Shown here one piece after another: positions 40,419-49,662 of a stretch of DNA of 64,000 nt. Location of the stretch: assembly GCA_041663285.1 (NCBI GenBank), contig JBAZSP010000001.1, positions 62,001-126,000 on the forward strand, read 5' to 3'. The notes beneath the pieces are model-generated. The model ran no database searches and had not been told where the DNA came from. It worked only from the letters and a program-made list of their open reading frames with translations. The position numbers were made by a program, and so were the translations under genes. Every line of letters begins with the position of its first letter. The stretch's first letter is position 1. Source of the DNA: UBA1435 sp041663285 (GTDB taxonomy: Bacteria; Patescibacteriota; Microgenomatia; UBA12405).

Positions 40419-41909
40419 ATGTTTCAAGACACACTAAAAAATAATCTGAAAATTATCGCTATCGCAGTGTCTTTGCTGACTTTAGTTGGCGCCGTCGCTT
40501 TAGTAAAAAGAAGACAGGAATTGCGCCGAAGTGCCGCCGAAGAAGTAGTCAATACTTTCCGCAGTAAGCCCAACGACGGCCTATGGAAAAAAGTCAGCTA
40601 TGATGCCTATGTCCAAAACGAGCCAGCTGGGTGTCAAGGTGTTTCCGCTTCACTCTGTCAGCCAAAACCATATCCGTCTGCCGGTAATTGGAATCAGTCG
40701 TCATATTCCGATACTGGTTGGCAAAGCGGTTACAGTGTCGATAGCTCTTGGTGGCAAGGTCAGGATTGGGCTTGCTCACGCAACTTTATTCAATCAGGAA
40801 GTCAGATAATTGGGCCGGTTGCTCCATCGAATGGTCTCTTTCCCAATATAAACGACACTACCGGCTTATACCGCCGAAAGTTTACCTTGCCCCAAGGTGT
40901 TGATATCGTTCGGGCTAACATCAAATTATTCAGCGACAACAAGGTCATAGTCTACATTAATGGTAATCTGGTCAATAGTTCTTACAACGAACTTTGCTAC
41001 GAATATTCCATTAATCCCAACTTCCTTCAGTCCGGCCAGAATATCTTAGCCATCCAGCTTTCCAACGATGCTGTTAACCAGGCCGATAATCCGCTGGGGG
41101 TTGCTTACGAGTTAAATGTCGTTACCTCCTCCGAACCTCCGATAGTAGTCCCCACCAATACTCCGATCCCCACTGTCACCTCTACCCCCTCCCCGGTTCC
41201 CACCTATAGTCCCTGTGTTATTAGATTCGATGTTTTGGTTACGCCCACTCCAACACTGACACCGACAAATACCCCAACCGGCTCGCCCTCACCCACCCCC
41301 ACCAAAACTCCGACTCCAACCATCACGCCGACTCCCACCAACACGCCCACCGGTACCCTAACCCCAACTCTTTCTCCCACCAATACTCCTACGAACACCC
41401 CAACTTCAACCCCAACTCCGACGCGTACTCCAACCCCCACCAACACGCCAACACCTACTAATACGCCCCGGCCCACTAATACCCCGGTTTTAAGTTCCAC
41501 CCCCACCCCCACTTTTACCCCATCTCCGACTGGCACACTTAGACCTACCAACACCTTAGTTCCCACTAACACCCTCCGGCCTACCAATACATTGATTCCT
41601 ACCAGTACACCTCGGCCCACCTCAACTCCGGTACTTCGCTGTGGTTCTACTTGCGGCGACTCCATTGGTGGTCAATGTCCGGCCGATCATACCTGCTATC
41701 AAAACACCTGTGTTCTTAATGCTTGCCTAGAAGGTGTTCCTTGTGACGCCAGCCAGTGTGTTACTTTAAAGCCAACCAAAACCCCGACCCCAATCGTCGC
41801 CTCTCCCACCCGGATTACCCTGCCTGATGCTGGCTTTGACTTCCCCGTAAAGGCAATTGCCATTGTCGGCATCATCGTCACCCTCTTCGGTTTCCTGATT
41901 TTGTTGTAA
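40419..41909 (+). CDS. Jelly-roll surface protein with long Pro/Thr stalk and LPDAG end
   Basis: This 496-residue protein starts three bases after the previous gene. The N-terminal helix (IAIAVSLLTLVGAVALVK) and RRQELRRSAAEE match the previous protein. A galactose-binding/jelly-roll domain covers about 45-240 (TGLYRRKFTLPQGVDI...LFSDNKVIVYINGNLV). A Pro/Thr/Asn stalk of about 160 residues follows, then a Cys-rich knot (CGSTCGDSIGGQCPADHTC). The C-terminus is LPDAGFDFP followed by a hydrophobic helix (VKAIAIVGIIVTLFGFLILL). The end looks like a sorting signal, although no basic tail follows. It is a candidate substrate of the sortase at 20.9 kb. Confidence 0.78.
   Translation: MFQDTLKNNLKIIAIAVSLLTLVGAVALVKRRQELRRSAAEEVVNTFRSKPNDGLWKKVSYDAYVQNEPAGCQGVSASLCQPKPYPSAGNWNQSSYSDTGWQSGYSVDSSWWQGQDWACSRNFIQSGSQIIGPVAPSNGLFPNINDTTGLYRRKFTLPQGVDIVRANIKLFSDNKVIVYINGNLVNSSYNELCYEYSINPNFLQSGQNILAIQLSNDAVNQADNPLGVAYELNVVTSSEPPIVVPTNTPIPTVTSTPSPVPTYSPCVIRFDVLVTPTPTLTPTNTPTGSPSPTPTKTPTPTITPTPTNTPTGTLTPTLSPTNTPTNTPTSTPTPTRTPTPTNTPTPTNTPRPTNTPVLSSTPTPTFTPSPTGTLRPTNTLVPTNTLRPTNTLIPTSTPRPTSTPVLRCGSTCGDSIGGQCPADHTCYQNTCVLNACLEGVPCDASQCVTLKPTKTPTPIVASPTRITLPDAGFDFPVKAIAIVGIIVTLFGFLILL
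41149..41638 (+). repeat. Pro/Thr-coding low-complexity tract (longest in window)
   Basis: About 490 bases of C/A/T-rich, G-poor repeats encode PTNTPTPT-like units. Later units contain Arg (LRPTNTL), suggesting at least two expansions. The opposite strand carries a misleading 153-residue Gly/Val frame. Confidence 0.85.
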
Positions 41910-41917
41910 ACTTACCT

Positions 41918-42841
41918 GTGACAAAAAATAACGGGTTCTTATCCTTGCTTGAAGCTTTGCGCCCTAGTCAGTGGATTAAAAATTTAAGTATCTTTTCGGC
42001 TGCCTTGCTAAACGGGCAGTTATTCGACACCGATATTTTTGTCAAAAGTGCTTTCGGCTTCGTCGCCTTCTGCCTATTGTCCTCGTCTTCCTATCTTATA
42101 AACGATCTCCAGGATATCGACAAAGACCGTCTCCACCCGTCAAAGAAGAACCGCCCACTGGCCAGGGGAGATGTTTCCAAATTTTCCGCCATCGCGACCT
42201 CAGTAGCTCTTTTTATTTCTGGCTTGTCAATGGCCTCATTGGTCAACTCCGCCTTTTTACAACTTTCTTTTGTTTTTATTATCCTGCAATACAGTTACTC
42301 ATTCCTCTTCAAGAAGAAAGCAATTATAGACATCATCGGCATTGCCCTGTTTTTCATAATCCGTGCATATGCCGGCGAAATTGCATCCGGCTATCACCTT
42401 CCGGTCTGGATAATGCTTACCGTCATATTCTTGTCGTTATTTATTGCCTCCGGTAAACGTCGTACCGAACTTTATGTTACCGGCAGAAAGGCCAGGTCAG
42501 CCATGAAAGGCTATGGTAAGGCATTGCTTAATTTTTACACCACTATGTTTGCCGTTTCTACCCTAATTACGTACGCCATGTTTACCTTTCTGGAAGAGCC
42601 GGTTAGGTTTCAGGGCATAATTCACCATTTTTTACTGGAAAATTTTCCTTCTGCTATCGACCGCAAGTGGTACATGATAACCCTGTTACCGGTCATATTT
42701 GGCATTATGCGTTACGGTCAAATCATCTTCGAAATGCAGGAAGGGGAGAAGCCCGAAAGAATAATTACCACCGACATCCCTTTAATATTTTCAATTGCTC
42801 TTTGGGGCTTAATGATAATTACAGTTATCTATGTCCTCTAG
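41918..42841 (+). CDS. UbiA-family prenyltransferase, probable polyprenyl-phosphate phosphoribosyltransferase
   Basis: This 307-residue protein with about nine helices has the first aspartate-rich motif NDLQDIDKDRLHPSKKNRPL, read as NDxxDxxxDRxHPxKxxRPxA. The opening LRPSQWIKNLSIF matches it. This combination is that of decaprenyl-phosphate phosphoribosyltransferase (DPPR synthase, the ubiA homologue of mycobacteria) rather than quinone UbiA. It would make a lipid-linked pentose donor. It starts at GTG 41918 and overlaps the GT39-like gene by 11 bases, a strong hint that the two act in one pathway. Confidence 0.85.
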   Translation: MTKNNGFLSLLEALRPSQWIKNLSIFSAALLNGQLFDTDIFVKSAFGFVAFCLLSSSSYLINDLQDIDKDRLHPSKKNRPLARGDVSKFSAIATSVALFISGLSMASLVNSAFLQLSFVFIILQYSYSFLFKKKAIIDIIGIALFFIIRAYAGEIASGYHLPVWIMLTVIFLSLFIASGKRRTELYVTGRKARSAMKGYGKALLNFYTTMFAVSTLITYAMFTFLEEPVRFQGIIHHFLLENFPSAIDRKWYMITLLPVIFGIMRYGQIIFEMQEGEKPERIITTDIPLIFSIALWGLMIITVIYVL

Positions 42842-44411
42842 GGTTTGGCTGGCTCGGTCCTTCGCCGTTTTTCTTTTCCTTCTTGTTCTTCTGACGAGAT
42901 TTGTAAAAGTCGACTGGGGAGATGGCTATTTTTTCCATCCGGACGAAAACAATATGGCCCAGGCAGTCTCCCGGATGTCACCCGATGATCTGGACCCCCG
43001 GTTTTACGCATATGGCCAACTCCCTTTGTTTTTGTCCTACTTTTCTTTAAGGTTGGTCGGTTTGTCCAATAGTTTTGAAAATGCCGTTATCAGTCTAAGG
43101 TTGTGGTCTGGCCTTTTTTCTTCCATATCCGTGCTATTTATTTACCTTATTGCTCAAAAACTTTTTCCTCCCCGAATCGCCCTGGCTTGTTTTGCTTTCT
43201 CCATTTTCTCTCCCGGTTTAATTCAGTCGGCTCATTTTGGAACCACCGAGTCAATCCTTCTTTTTGTTTTTGCTGCTAATTTATTTCTAAGTCTCAACTT
43301 TGTCTCAACCGGTAATCTGGCTCTATTATTAGTAGCGGCTATTATTAGCGGATTTGGCCTGGCAACCAAGGTTACTGCCCTCATTCTCATGGGCCCTGTT
43401 TACTTGGCCATTCTGGTGCACCTATTCCGGACAAAAAAAATTCTGCTAAGCTTGCTAACACTTCTACTCTTTACCTTACTTGCTTTGGTTATTTTTATTT
43501 TAGCCTCGCCCTTTAACTTAATTTCCCGCGCAGATTTTTTATCAACTTTAAAATACGAAGCATCGGTTGCCACCGGCACGTCCCCGGTGTTTTATACCCG
43601 TCAGTTTATCGGAACCTTGCCTTATATTTTTCAGCTGCTTCGGGTGTTTCCTTATGCCTTAGGCATCCCGCTTTGTTTGGCAGCCGCAATTGGCTGGTTT
43701 TTATCGTTAGTTCCATCAGTCGGCAAACACAAAACATTTTGGTTTATTATTATTTTTTCGTCCCTAGCTTACTTTGTTTATAACGGTCAACTTTATACTA
43801 AGTGGACCCGTTTTATGGCGCCTCTATTTATTTTGGCTCCTCTATTTGCTGCCAACTTTATAAAAGCTTTTCCTGCGTCATCAAAAGTCAAAGCCTCTCT
43901 TTTGGTTCTTTGTCTGATTCCCGGCTGGCTTTTTTTAACCATTTATTTTCAAAAAGACATTCGGGTTACTGCCTCCGAATGGCTGATTACTAACATAAAG
44001 TCCGGATCCACCGTTCTGTCTGAAGCCGGAAATGTCGTGAATCTTCCGGTTGGCGATCATCAGTTGATTGTCGTAAATTTTGATTTCTACGGTCTCGACG
44101 CCAGCCCTACTCTTCAACAGGAGCTGCCCAACCACCTTTATTCAGCTGATTATCTTTTGGTGCCCTCCCGCCGTATTTTTAAAAATCAATCCAGTCCCAG
44201 TTTTCCCTATAGTCAACGTTACTATCAAAAATTATTTTCCGGCGAGCTTGGGTTCTTACCGGTCAAAGTTTTTTCAAACCCTCTGGCCACACTGCTTGAT
44301 ACCGAAAATGCCGAAGAGACTTTTTCGGTGTTTGATCATCCCAAAATCCGTCTTTATAAAAAAATAACCCCTAAATCCCAAGGTGAATACCAGAGTTTAT
44401 TAACTCCTTAA
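42831..44411 (+). CDS. GT39-like membrane glycosyltransferase
   Basis: This 526-residue polytopic GT-C enzyme has a first outer loop with YFFHPDENN (33-41), the usual D-E metal/sugar site. About ten helices and a C-terminal outer domain follow. The RVTASEWLITNI segment and the final domain (QTLFSVFDHPKIRLYKK) are shared with the next protein (RVAASEWIYRHI, FTVYDHPKVLIYQK), so the two are paralogues. It overlaps the UbiA-like gene by 11 bases. It likely transfers a sugar from a polyprenyl carrier to an outside acceptor. Confidence 0.82.
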   Translation: MSSRVWLARSFAVFLFLLVLLTRFVKVDWGDGYFFHPDENNMAQAVSRMSPDDLDPRFYAYGQLPLFLSYFSLRLVGLSNSFENAVISLRLWSGLFSSISVLFIYLIAQKLFPPRIALACFAFSIFSPGLIQSAHFGTTESILLFVFAANLFLSLNFVSTGNLALLLVAAIISGFGLATKVTALILMGPVYLAILVHLFRTKKILLSLLTLLLFTLLALVIFILASPFNLISRADFLSTLKYEASVATGTSPVFYTRQFIGTLPYIFQLLRVFPYALGIPLCLAAAIGWFLSLVPSVGKHKTFWFIIIFSSLAYFVYNGQLYTKWTRFMAPLFILAPLFAANFIKAFPASSKVKASLLVLCLIPGWLFLTIYFQKDIRVTASEWLITNIKSGSTVLSEAGNVVNLPVGDHQLIVVNFDFYGLDASPTLQQELPNHLYSADYLLVPSRRIFKNQSSPSFPYSQRYYQKLFSGELGFLPVKVFSNPLATLLDTENAEETFSVFDHPKIRLYKKITPKSQGEYQSLLTP

Positions 44412-44418
44412 TACCCTT

Positions 44419-46134
44419 ATGGCCAGACTACCCACCCGTTTCCACTATCTGCCCGTGTTAGTAGTTATTCTTTTACTGGGTTTCTTTTTCCGGTTTTACG
44501 GTCTTAATTGGGATCAAAGTCAGCATCTTCACCCAGACGAAAGATTTTTAACCATGGTTGTTACCGCCATGAAATTACCCATCAACATTACGGAATATTT
44601 TGATCCGCAGCTTAGTTTACTCAATCCCTACAATCTTAATTTTAGCTTTTTTGTCTACGGCACTTTGCCCCTGGTTATAACCAAAATTATCGGCCAACTT
44701 CTAAATTACACCGAATACTGGAACGTATTTTTAGTCGGCCGGGTTTTGTCGGCTGTTCTTGATCTGGGTGTAGTTATTCTTATATACCGGATCTCCAAAA
44801 CTATTTCGGGCCCAAAAGCAGCCCTGGGCGCCGCTTTTATCTATTCGGTTATGGTATTGCCCATTCAGCTGTCCCATTTTTTCGCCGTTGACACCTTTGT
44901 CAATTTTTTTGTTGTACTCACTCTTTTTCTAACTTTAAAATATCTTCCGAAACACCCCTTCCGCGGCTCACTTCTGGCTGGGGGGGCCTTCGCCCTTGCT
45001 CTAGCCTGCAAAATATCCGCCCTCTACTTTAGTCCGGTTATTGCGTTCTTGTTTGTATACAGCTTTCTCGTCTTCACTCCCAAGCTGTTGGCAAAAATCG
45101 TCAATCTGATAGTCTATGGCCTCTTATTTTTATTTAGTTGTTTCTTTATTTTCAGGCTAATTCAGCCACATTTGTTCCAAACTCAAAACATTTTTAGTTT
45201 TTCTCTTGAACCCCGCTTTATCAGCAATCTTAAAGAGCTAACCTCTTACTCCGATAAAAATAGTTGGTACCCCCCTGGCATCCAGTGGAAAACTACCCGC
45301 CCTCTTTTATTCCCCTTAACCAATCTGGCTTTGTGGGGACTTGGCGTTCCTCTTTTTCTTGTAACCTGTTTGGGTTTAATTCTGCAGTTCTGGGGTATCA
45401 AAAAGAATATAAAAAAACTATTTTGTTGCCCTTCCCTTTTTACTATAGCGGTCTTGTCTCTTTGGCTGGTTGCTTTCTTTTTATATCAAGGCAGCCAACA
45501 CGTCAAAACCATGCGTTACTTTCTTATCCTTTACCCCATACTGGCTATTTTGGCCGGAGAAGCTTTTGCCCGCCTTCTGGCTTTTTTTGTCAGAAAATCA
45601 ACACTGCTGGCTGTCTTTTTCATCTTTGCCTTTCTTGCCTATCCTCTTTCTTTTATGTCCATTTATACTCACCAAATTACCCGGGTTGCTGCTTCCGAAT
45701 GGATCTATCGTCATATTCCTTCCGGTTCAACCTTGACTTATGAGCTCTGGGACGATCCTCTGCCTCTTTCCCTGCCCGGATACCCGGTTAATCAATATCA
45801 GCTTTTGGAGCTAAAAATGTTTGACAAAGATAGTCCGGAAAAGTGGCAGGATCTTTCTAAAAAATTATCCCAGGTCGATTATTTAGTTATGTCGTCCAAC
45901 CGTTTGCACGGCACTATTCCGAAACATCCCGAATATTATCCCCAGTCATCCGTCTTTTACCAGAGTTTGCTCGCCAATACCCACCCCGATTTTAAAAAAA
46001 TTGCCGAGTTTACCTCCCGGCCTTGCTTTCCTCCAGTTGGTTCTCCTCTATTTTGCCTGGTCGACGACTTTGCCGAAGAAGCCTTCACTGTCTACGACCA
46101 CCCTAAAGTACTGATCTATCAAAAAACATTATAG
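44419..46134 (+). CDS. GT39-like membrane glycosyltransferase (paralogue)
   Basis: This 571-residue GT-C transferase is paralogous to the preceding one. The first loop contains QHLHPDERFL (36-45). Helices follow throughout, and the C-terminal domain ends FTVYDHPKVLIYQKTL. The QGSQHVKTMRYFLILYPILAI region matches known PMT-like bacterial enzymes. It begins eight bases after its neighbour and is followed three bases later by a membrane protein of unknown function. Two paralogues side by side suggest two successive sugars or two acceptors. Confidence 0.82.
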   Translation: MARLPTRFHYLPVLVVILLLGFFFRFYGLNWDQSQHLHPDERFLTMVVTAMKLPINITEYFDPQLSLLNPYNLNFSFFVYGTLPLVITKIIGQLLNYTEYWNVFLVGRVLSAVLDLGVVILIYRISKTISGPKAALGAAFIYSVMVLPIQLSHFFAVDTFVNFFVVLTLFLTLKYLPKHPFRGSLLAGGAFALALACKISALYFSPVIAFLFVYSFLVFTPKLLAKIVNLIVYGLLFLFSCFFIFRLIQPHLFQTQNIFSFSLEPRFISNLKELTSYSDKNSWYPPGIQWKTTRPLLFPLTNLALWGLGVPLFLVTCLGLILQFWGIKKNIKKLFCCPSLFTIAVLSLWLVAFFLYQGSQHVKTMRYFLILYPILAILAGEAFARLLAFFVRKSTLLAVFFIFAFLAYPLSFMSIYTHQITRVAASEWIYRHIPSGSTLTYELWDDPLPLSLPGYPVNQYQLLELKMFDKDSPEKWQDLSKKLSQVDYLVMSSNRLHGTIPKHPEYYPQSSVFYQSLLANTHPDFKKIAEFTSRPCFPPVGSPLFCLVDDFAEEAFTVYDHPKVLIYQKTL

Positions 46135-46137
46135 ACC

Positions 46138-47745
46138 ATGCCCAAGCTATTTCACCTAAGCGCCGCTTTTCTTTTTTTCTACTCTTCCCTTGGCCTTTTT
46201 TGGGCCCCTTTGTCGCCATTGCTGGCCAAAACACTTATCGTCTCTTGGATGTTGATTTTTGTTTGGCTGCTGGCTTTTGGTATCTACCTTGAAATTCAGA
46301 ATTTACGACAAAAAAAATATCCCATATATACCGCCATTAGTCTCTTTATAACCTTTGCCATAATTTTATCCAATATTGCCAACGGCAAATATCTTTATGG
46401 CGAAATAGCCCAGGAAACTACTTGTTTATTTAATCACCTCAGTGCTTCATCGGATCTTGGATTCAACCAAACTTGTCTTTTTGGTTATCCGGCCCGGCAG
46501 TTTATATTTTCCTCACTGCCATCCTTTTTTGGCCGGTCACTTTTTTTATTGAACGTTGGCCCATTCCTTTATTTTATAATCGGCCTTACCCTTTTTATCG
46601 CCGGTATTAGGTATTTTATTGATGATTCTCGAACCGGCGATCTCCTAACAGCATTGTTTATTTGGCTTTTACCCCATTCACCTCACTTTTTTCATCTTGT
46701 TTTTAGCTTTGAGCAGGCTCTCTTTCCCCTTTGTTTTACTCTCGCCCTGTTAGGCTTGTTTTTTGCCTTCCAAAAAGCCAAAGACGTCTTTCCATTATTC
46801 GGCTTTGGCCAGGTTATCCTTCTTTTAACTTATTCCTACACCCCCTCCTTGTCTGTCGTTCTTTTGTCTTTCGTGGCCTTATTTTATTTTTTGTTTCTCT
46901 ATCGTCACCAGTTTAAGATAACCATCTCGCTATCACTTATAATCATCTTTTGCGCTATTAATCTCCTTAGCTCAGTGACCCTTCGTCAGGACCTTAACAG
47001 GCAGAATTCAAGCGCAAACCCTTCGGTATTATCGGCCAGCCTAACCGTCTTATCTCATGTTTTTTTTCAAAGCCAGGGAAAAAACTTTGTTGATCCCCAG
47101 ATTCAAGCCTGGTTTATCCTGGCCACCGCCGCTCCGTTGCTTTTGGTTTATGGCTTCCGTCATTTTGTCATTTCTTTGTGGGTCGTTGCTACTATTTTAC
47201 TTTCCGCTTTATCTCCTGGCTACGCCTCACCTCCCATCGATTTTGCTCTACATCGGGCGATTATAATTATCCCTGTACTCTACGCCCAAAATCTAATAGC
47301 GCTAATTCATAGAAAAACTATCTGCCAGATTCTTCCGTTGCTTCAACTTTTGTTACTCCTTTTAGCTGTCAGCGGGGTGTCCAAATACTTGTCCTATACC
47401 CAAGGCCAGTCGATTTCTCCATATTATTCCGTCATTACCTGGTTGGCCGAGAAAAATATTATTGTACCCAAAACTCCGGCTACCGTTTATTTTGCTTCGG
47501 GTATCAATTCCGGCATTACTTCGCTTCGTGACTTTATGCCCTATTTTTATCCCAACGTTTCCACTCATAGTCTCGATCATCAATTTTGTCAGTTAAGTCA
47601 AACTATTCCTCCCGGCATCTACATATTCCCGTCAGATTTTTCCTGTGGGTTACTCAACGACTCTCCCGCTTTTCGCCAGGAGCAGTATCTTGAACCTTCC
47701 ACTCACCAAGTTTATTTAATAAAAAATATTAGCCAGGTTTTCTAA
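46138..47745 (+). CDS. Large polytopic membrane protein of unknown function
   Basis: This 535-residue protein has about 12 hydrophobic helices and polar outer loops (for example ETTCLFNHLSASSDLGFNQTC and the final domain FASGINSGITSLRDFMPYFY...YIFPSDFSCGLL). The layout resembles GT-C transferases but I do not see their D-E or D-D loop motif near the N-terminus. It is co-transcribed with the two GT39 genes (3-base gap). It may be a divergent transferase or a polymerase/flippase-like partner. The 3' end overlaps the convergent methyltransferase by 17 bases. Confidence 0.65.
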   Translation: MPKLFHLSAAFLFFYSSLGLFWAPLSPLLAKTLIVSWMLIFVWLLAFGIYLEIQNLRQKKYPIYTAISLFITFAIILSNIANGKYLYGEIAQETTCLFNHLSASSDLGFNQTCLFGYPARQFIFSSLPSFFGRSLFLLNVGPFLYFIIGLTLFIAGIRYFIDDSRTGDLLTALFIWLLPHSPHFFHLVFSFEQALFPLCFTLALLGLFFAFQKAKDVFPLFGFGQVILLLTYSYTPSLSVVLLSFVALFYFLFLYRHQFKITISLSLIIIFCAINLLSSVTLRQDLNRQNSSANPSVLSASLTVLSHVFFQSQGKNFVDPQIQAWFILATAAPLLLVYGFRHFVISLWVVATILLSALSPGYASPPIDFALHRAIIIIPVLYAQNLIALIHRKTICQILPLLQLLLLLLAVSGVSKYLSYTQGQSISPYYSVITWLAEKNIIVPKTPATVYFASGINSGITSLRDFMPYFYPNVSTHSLDHQFCQLSQTIPPGIYIFPSDFSCGLLNDSPAFRQEQYLEPSTHQVYLIKNISQVF

Positions 47746-48556
47746 TTTGATATACCAGGTTAACCGAGGTCGCGAAAACCTTGTTGGTATCGTTTAGCCT
47801 GTCAATTAATTCTATCGGCCAAAGTAGAAGCGACATCAGTTTCGATTTTTTCCGGTTTGGAGTAAACCGATTAAAGTTTTTTAACCAGCCCTTCTCGACC
47901 AAATTTTTACCGATTCCGTAAAAAACAAAATGGGAGAAGGGTAAACAAAAATGTGTTGCTCGCCACTTTAACTTTGTCTCAAAACCCGTTTTTAACAACT
48001 TTAACTCAATATCTTTTTCAGCATACAGCCTCTGATGATCAGCCCAAATTCCCGACAACCACCAAATATGTGAAGGTAAGTGTTTTTTTGTAAGCCTCTC
48101 CAGTATCCAGTTGGCCGGATCCCATGCCCAGGGGTAGTTTATATTCGGAACAGTTATCATTACTATCCCACCCGGTTTTAGTACCCTAAAAATTTCCTTA
48201 AGGGCTAAGACGTCATCGGGGATGTGTTCGAGGATTTCTGACGCAATTACCCTATCGAAAAAATCATTTTTAAAAGGTAATTGGGTCGCGTCGGCCACCA
48301 AGAGTTTCTCATTACTGCTGGCCCCATTTTTTGCTTGCTCTAAGTATCTGGTATTAAGGTCTATACCCCAAATTTTTGTTTTCGGCTGTAATTTTGCCAA
48401 GTTATTAACGTAAAAGCCGCGACCACAACCCACCTCCAAAATTTTTTCTCTTCCTACTAAGCCAATATTTTTCAAAACCAGCCCAGCCCGTCTTTTATAT
48501 GCCGGGTCAGGCTCGCGGGACAGTAATTTGTCAATTTGTATTAAATAGTTTTTCAT
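47729..48556 (-). CDS. SAM-dependent methyltransferase (surface-glycan locus)
   Basis: This class I methyltransferase of about 275 residues has ILEVGCGRGFYVNNLA (motif I), IWGIDLN (acidic loop), LLVADATQLPF and VIASEILEHIPDDVLALKEI. FRVLKPGGIVMITVPN follows; this is the Methyltransf_11 type, often found in O-antigen or glycolipid clusters. ATG 48556 (MKNYLIQIDKLL) is preferred; the frame is open nine codons upstream. It overlaps the GT4 gene end by 26 bases, so the three minus-strand genes form one operon. Confidence 0.82.
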   Translation of the reverse strand: MKNYLIQIDKLLSREPDPAYKRRAGLVLKNIGLVGREKILEVGCGRGFYVNNLAKLQPKTKIWGIDLNTRYLEQAKNGASSNEKLLVADATQLPFKNDFFDRVIASEILEHIPDDVLALKEIFRVLKPGGIVMITVPNINYPWAWDPANWILERLTKKHLPSHIWWLSGIWADHQRLYAEKDIELKLLKTGFETKLKWRATHFCLPFSHFVFYGIGKNLVEKGWLKNFNRFTPNRKKSKLMSLLLWPIELIDRLNDTNKVFATSVNLVYQIRKPG

Positions 48557-49661
48557 ATTTGTCCAACGTCCTTTGGTAATCAAACACCTTTTTTACTGTC
48601 GCCGACCTTGACTTAAAATTCCTGCCCAAACCCTCAATTATTCCCCGGCCCAGACTCTTTTCGTCTCTGGCTTTCACTATCAGCCCAAAGCCGGTCTCCT
48701 GCACCACCCATCTGGCTCCGGGGATGTTGGTACAGACCGATGGGGTTCCTGCCAGCATTGCTTCAATTTGCGATGACGGGAAACAATCAGTTCGTGATGG
48801 TTGTACATAAAGGCTAAGTGATTTATAAAACGCAAACAGCTCTCGGGGGTCATTGATAAGTCCTAAGAGTTTTAAATGTTTTTTGTAACGTTTTATCAAG
48901 CCTTCAATTTTTTGCCAAAACTTTTCGTAGTTAATTTTGTAATCTCCGGCCAAAACCATCATGGCTCTTGGGAATCTCCTTATGACTATCGGAATCGCTT
49001 CAAGCAGGTAATCGACTCCTTTCTCTTCAACAAATCTGCCGGAAAAACCAATCAATATTTTATTTTCCAGGCCGTACTTTTGTTTAAAATTAGCCACCTC
49101 GCTTGCCGAAACACTTGGTATTTCAAAAAGTGGCAGTATCACCCTCCACTTGTCCTCACACCCCAATAGCAATTTCGACTGCTTGGCATAATCTTCTGAT
49201 TGAATCAAAACCGCCCTGGCTCTTTTGATCGACCATCTTGTAGTTAAATAATATACAGCTTCCGCTATTTTGGCTATTACTCCACCATCTTTTGGCAATA
49301 CTAGATCACCGTTGTGGATCAGGTAAAGCTTTTTTTTGAAGATTCCGGCGACCATGGCTGTTAACACTACCTGTTGCAGGGGGAGATATGCCACCACCGA
49401 CTCATTCTCCCTTACCAGCTTGATCAGGGAAAATAAAAACCCGGGAGTAACCACGCTCCTTAACAGCCGGAACCAATATTTAAGCCTGACCACCTTTACT
49501 CCGGTAATGTTTTCTGTTAGCGGCGACTCCCTATTGTGTTGACTGGTTAGCACTGTCACTTCATGGTCCCGTTTCGCCAGGCCTTCAGCCACCCGGGCGG
49601 CATACTGGGTCAGTCCTGTCCAGTGAGGCCGATAAAAAGTCAACACAAAAAGCAGCTTCAT
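48531..49661 (-). CDS. GT4-family glycosyltransferase
   Basis: This 376-residue GT-B enzyme has the N-terminal pattern MKLLFVLTFYRPHWTGLTQYAARVAEGLAKRDHEV. The C-terminal donor-binding region contains IGFSGRFVEEKGVDYLLEA and the E-x7-E type motif DCFPSSQIEAMLAGTPSV. This is typical for GT4 retaining transferases that use nucleotide-sugars on the inner face. The open frame extends 23 codons upstream, but ATG 49661 fits the family start. It follows the HAD gene after one base. Confidence 0.88.
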   Translation of the reverse strand: MKLLFVLTFYRPHWTGLTQYAARVAEGLAKRDHEVTVLTSQHNRESPLTENITGVKVVRLKYWFRLLRSVVTPGFLFSLIKLVRENESVVAYLPLQQVVLTAMVAGIFKKKLYLIHNGDLVLPKDGGVIAKIAEAVYYLTTRWSIKRARAVLIQSEDYAKQSKLLLGCEDKWRVILPLFEIPSVSASEVANFKQKYGLENKILIGFSGRFVEEKGVDYLLEAIPIVIRRFPRAMMVLAGDYKINYEKFWQKIEGLIKRYKKHLKLLGLINDPRELFAFYKSLSLYVQPSRTDCFPSSQIEAMLAGTPSVCTNIPGARWVVQETGFGLIVKARDEKSLGRGIIEGLGRNFKSRSATVKKVFDYQRTLDKYEKLFNTN

Positions 49662-49662
49662 A

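Noticed and set aside
39904..41638. Repeats considered as a CRISPR array
   Set aside because: Units are short, imperfect, in frame and code for Pro/Thr. There are no unique spacers and no cas genes.
41204..41665. 153-residue Gly/Val-rich frame on the minus strand (similar ones at 39815-40120, 21461-21736 and 19843-20058)
   Set aside because: They are mirror images of the Pro/Thr-coding tracts: a G-free strand has no stop codons on its complement. The plus-strand proteins have signals, domains and operon context.
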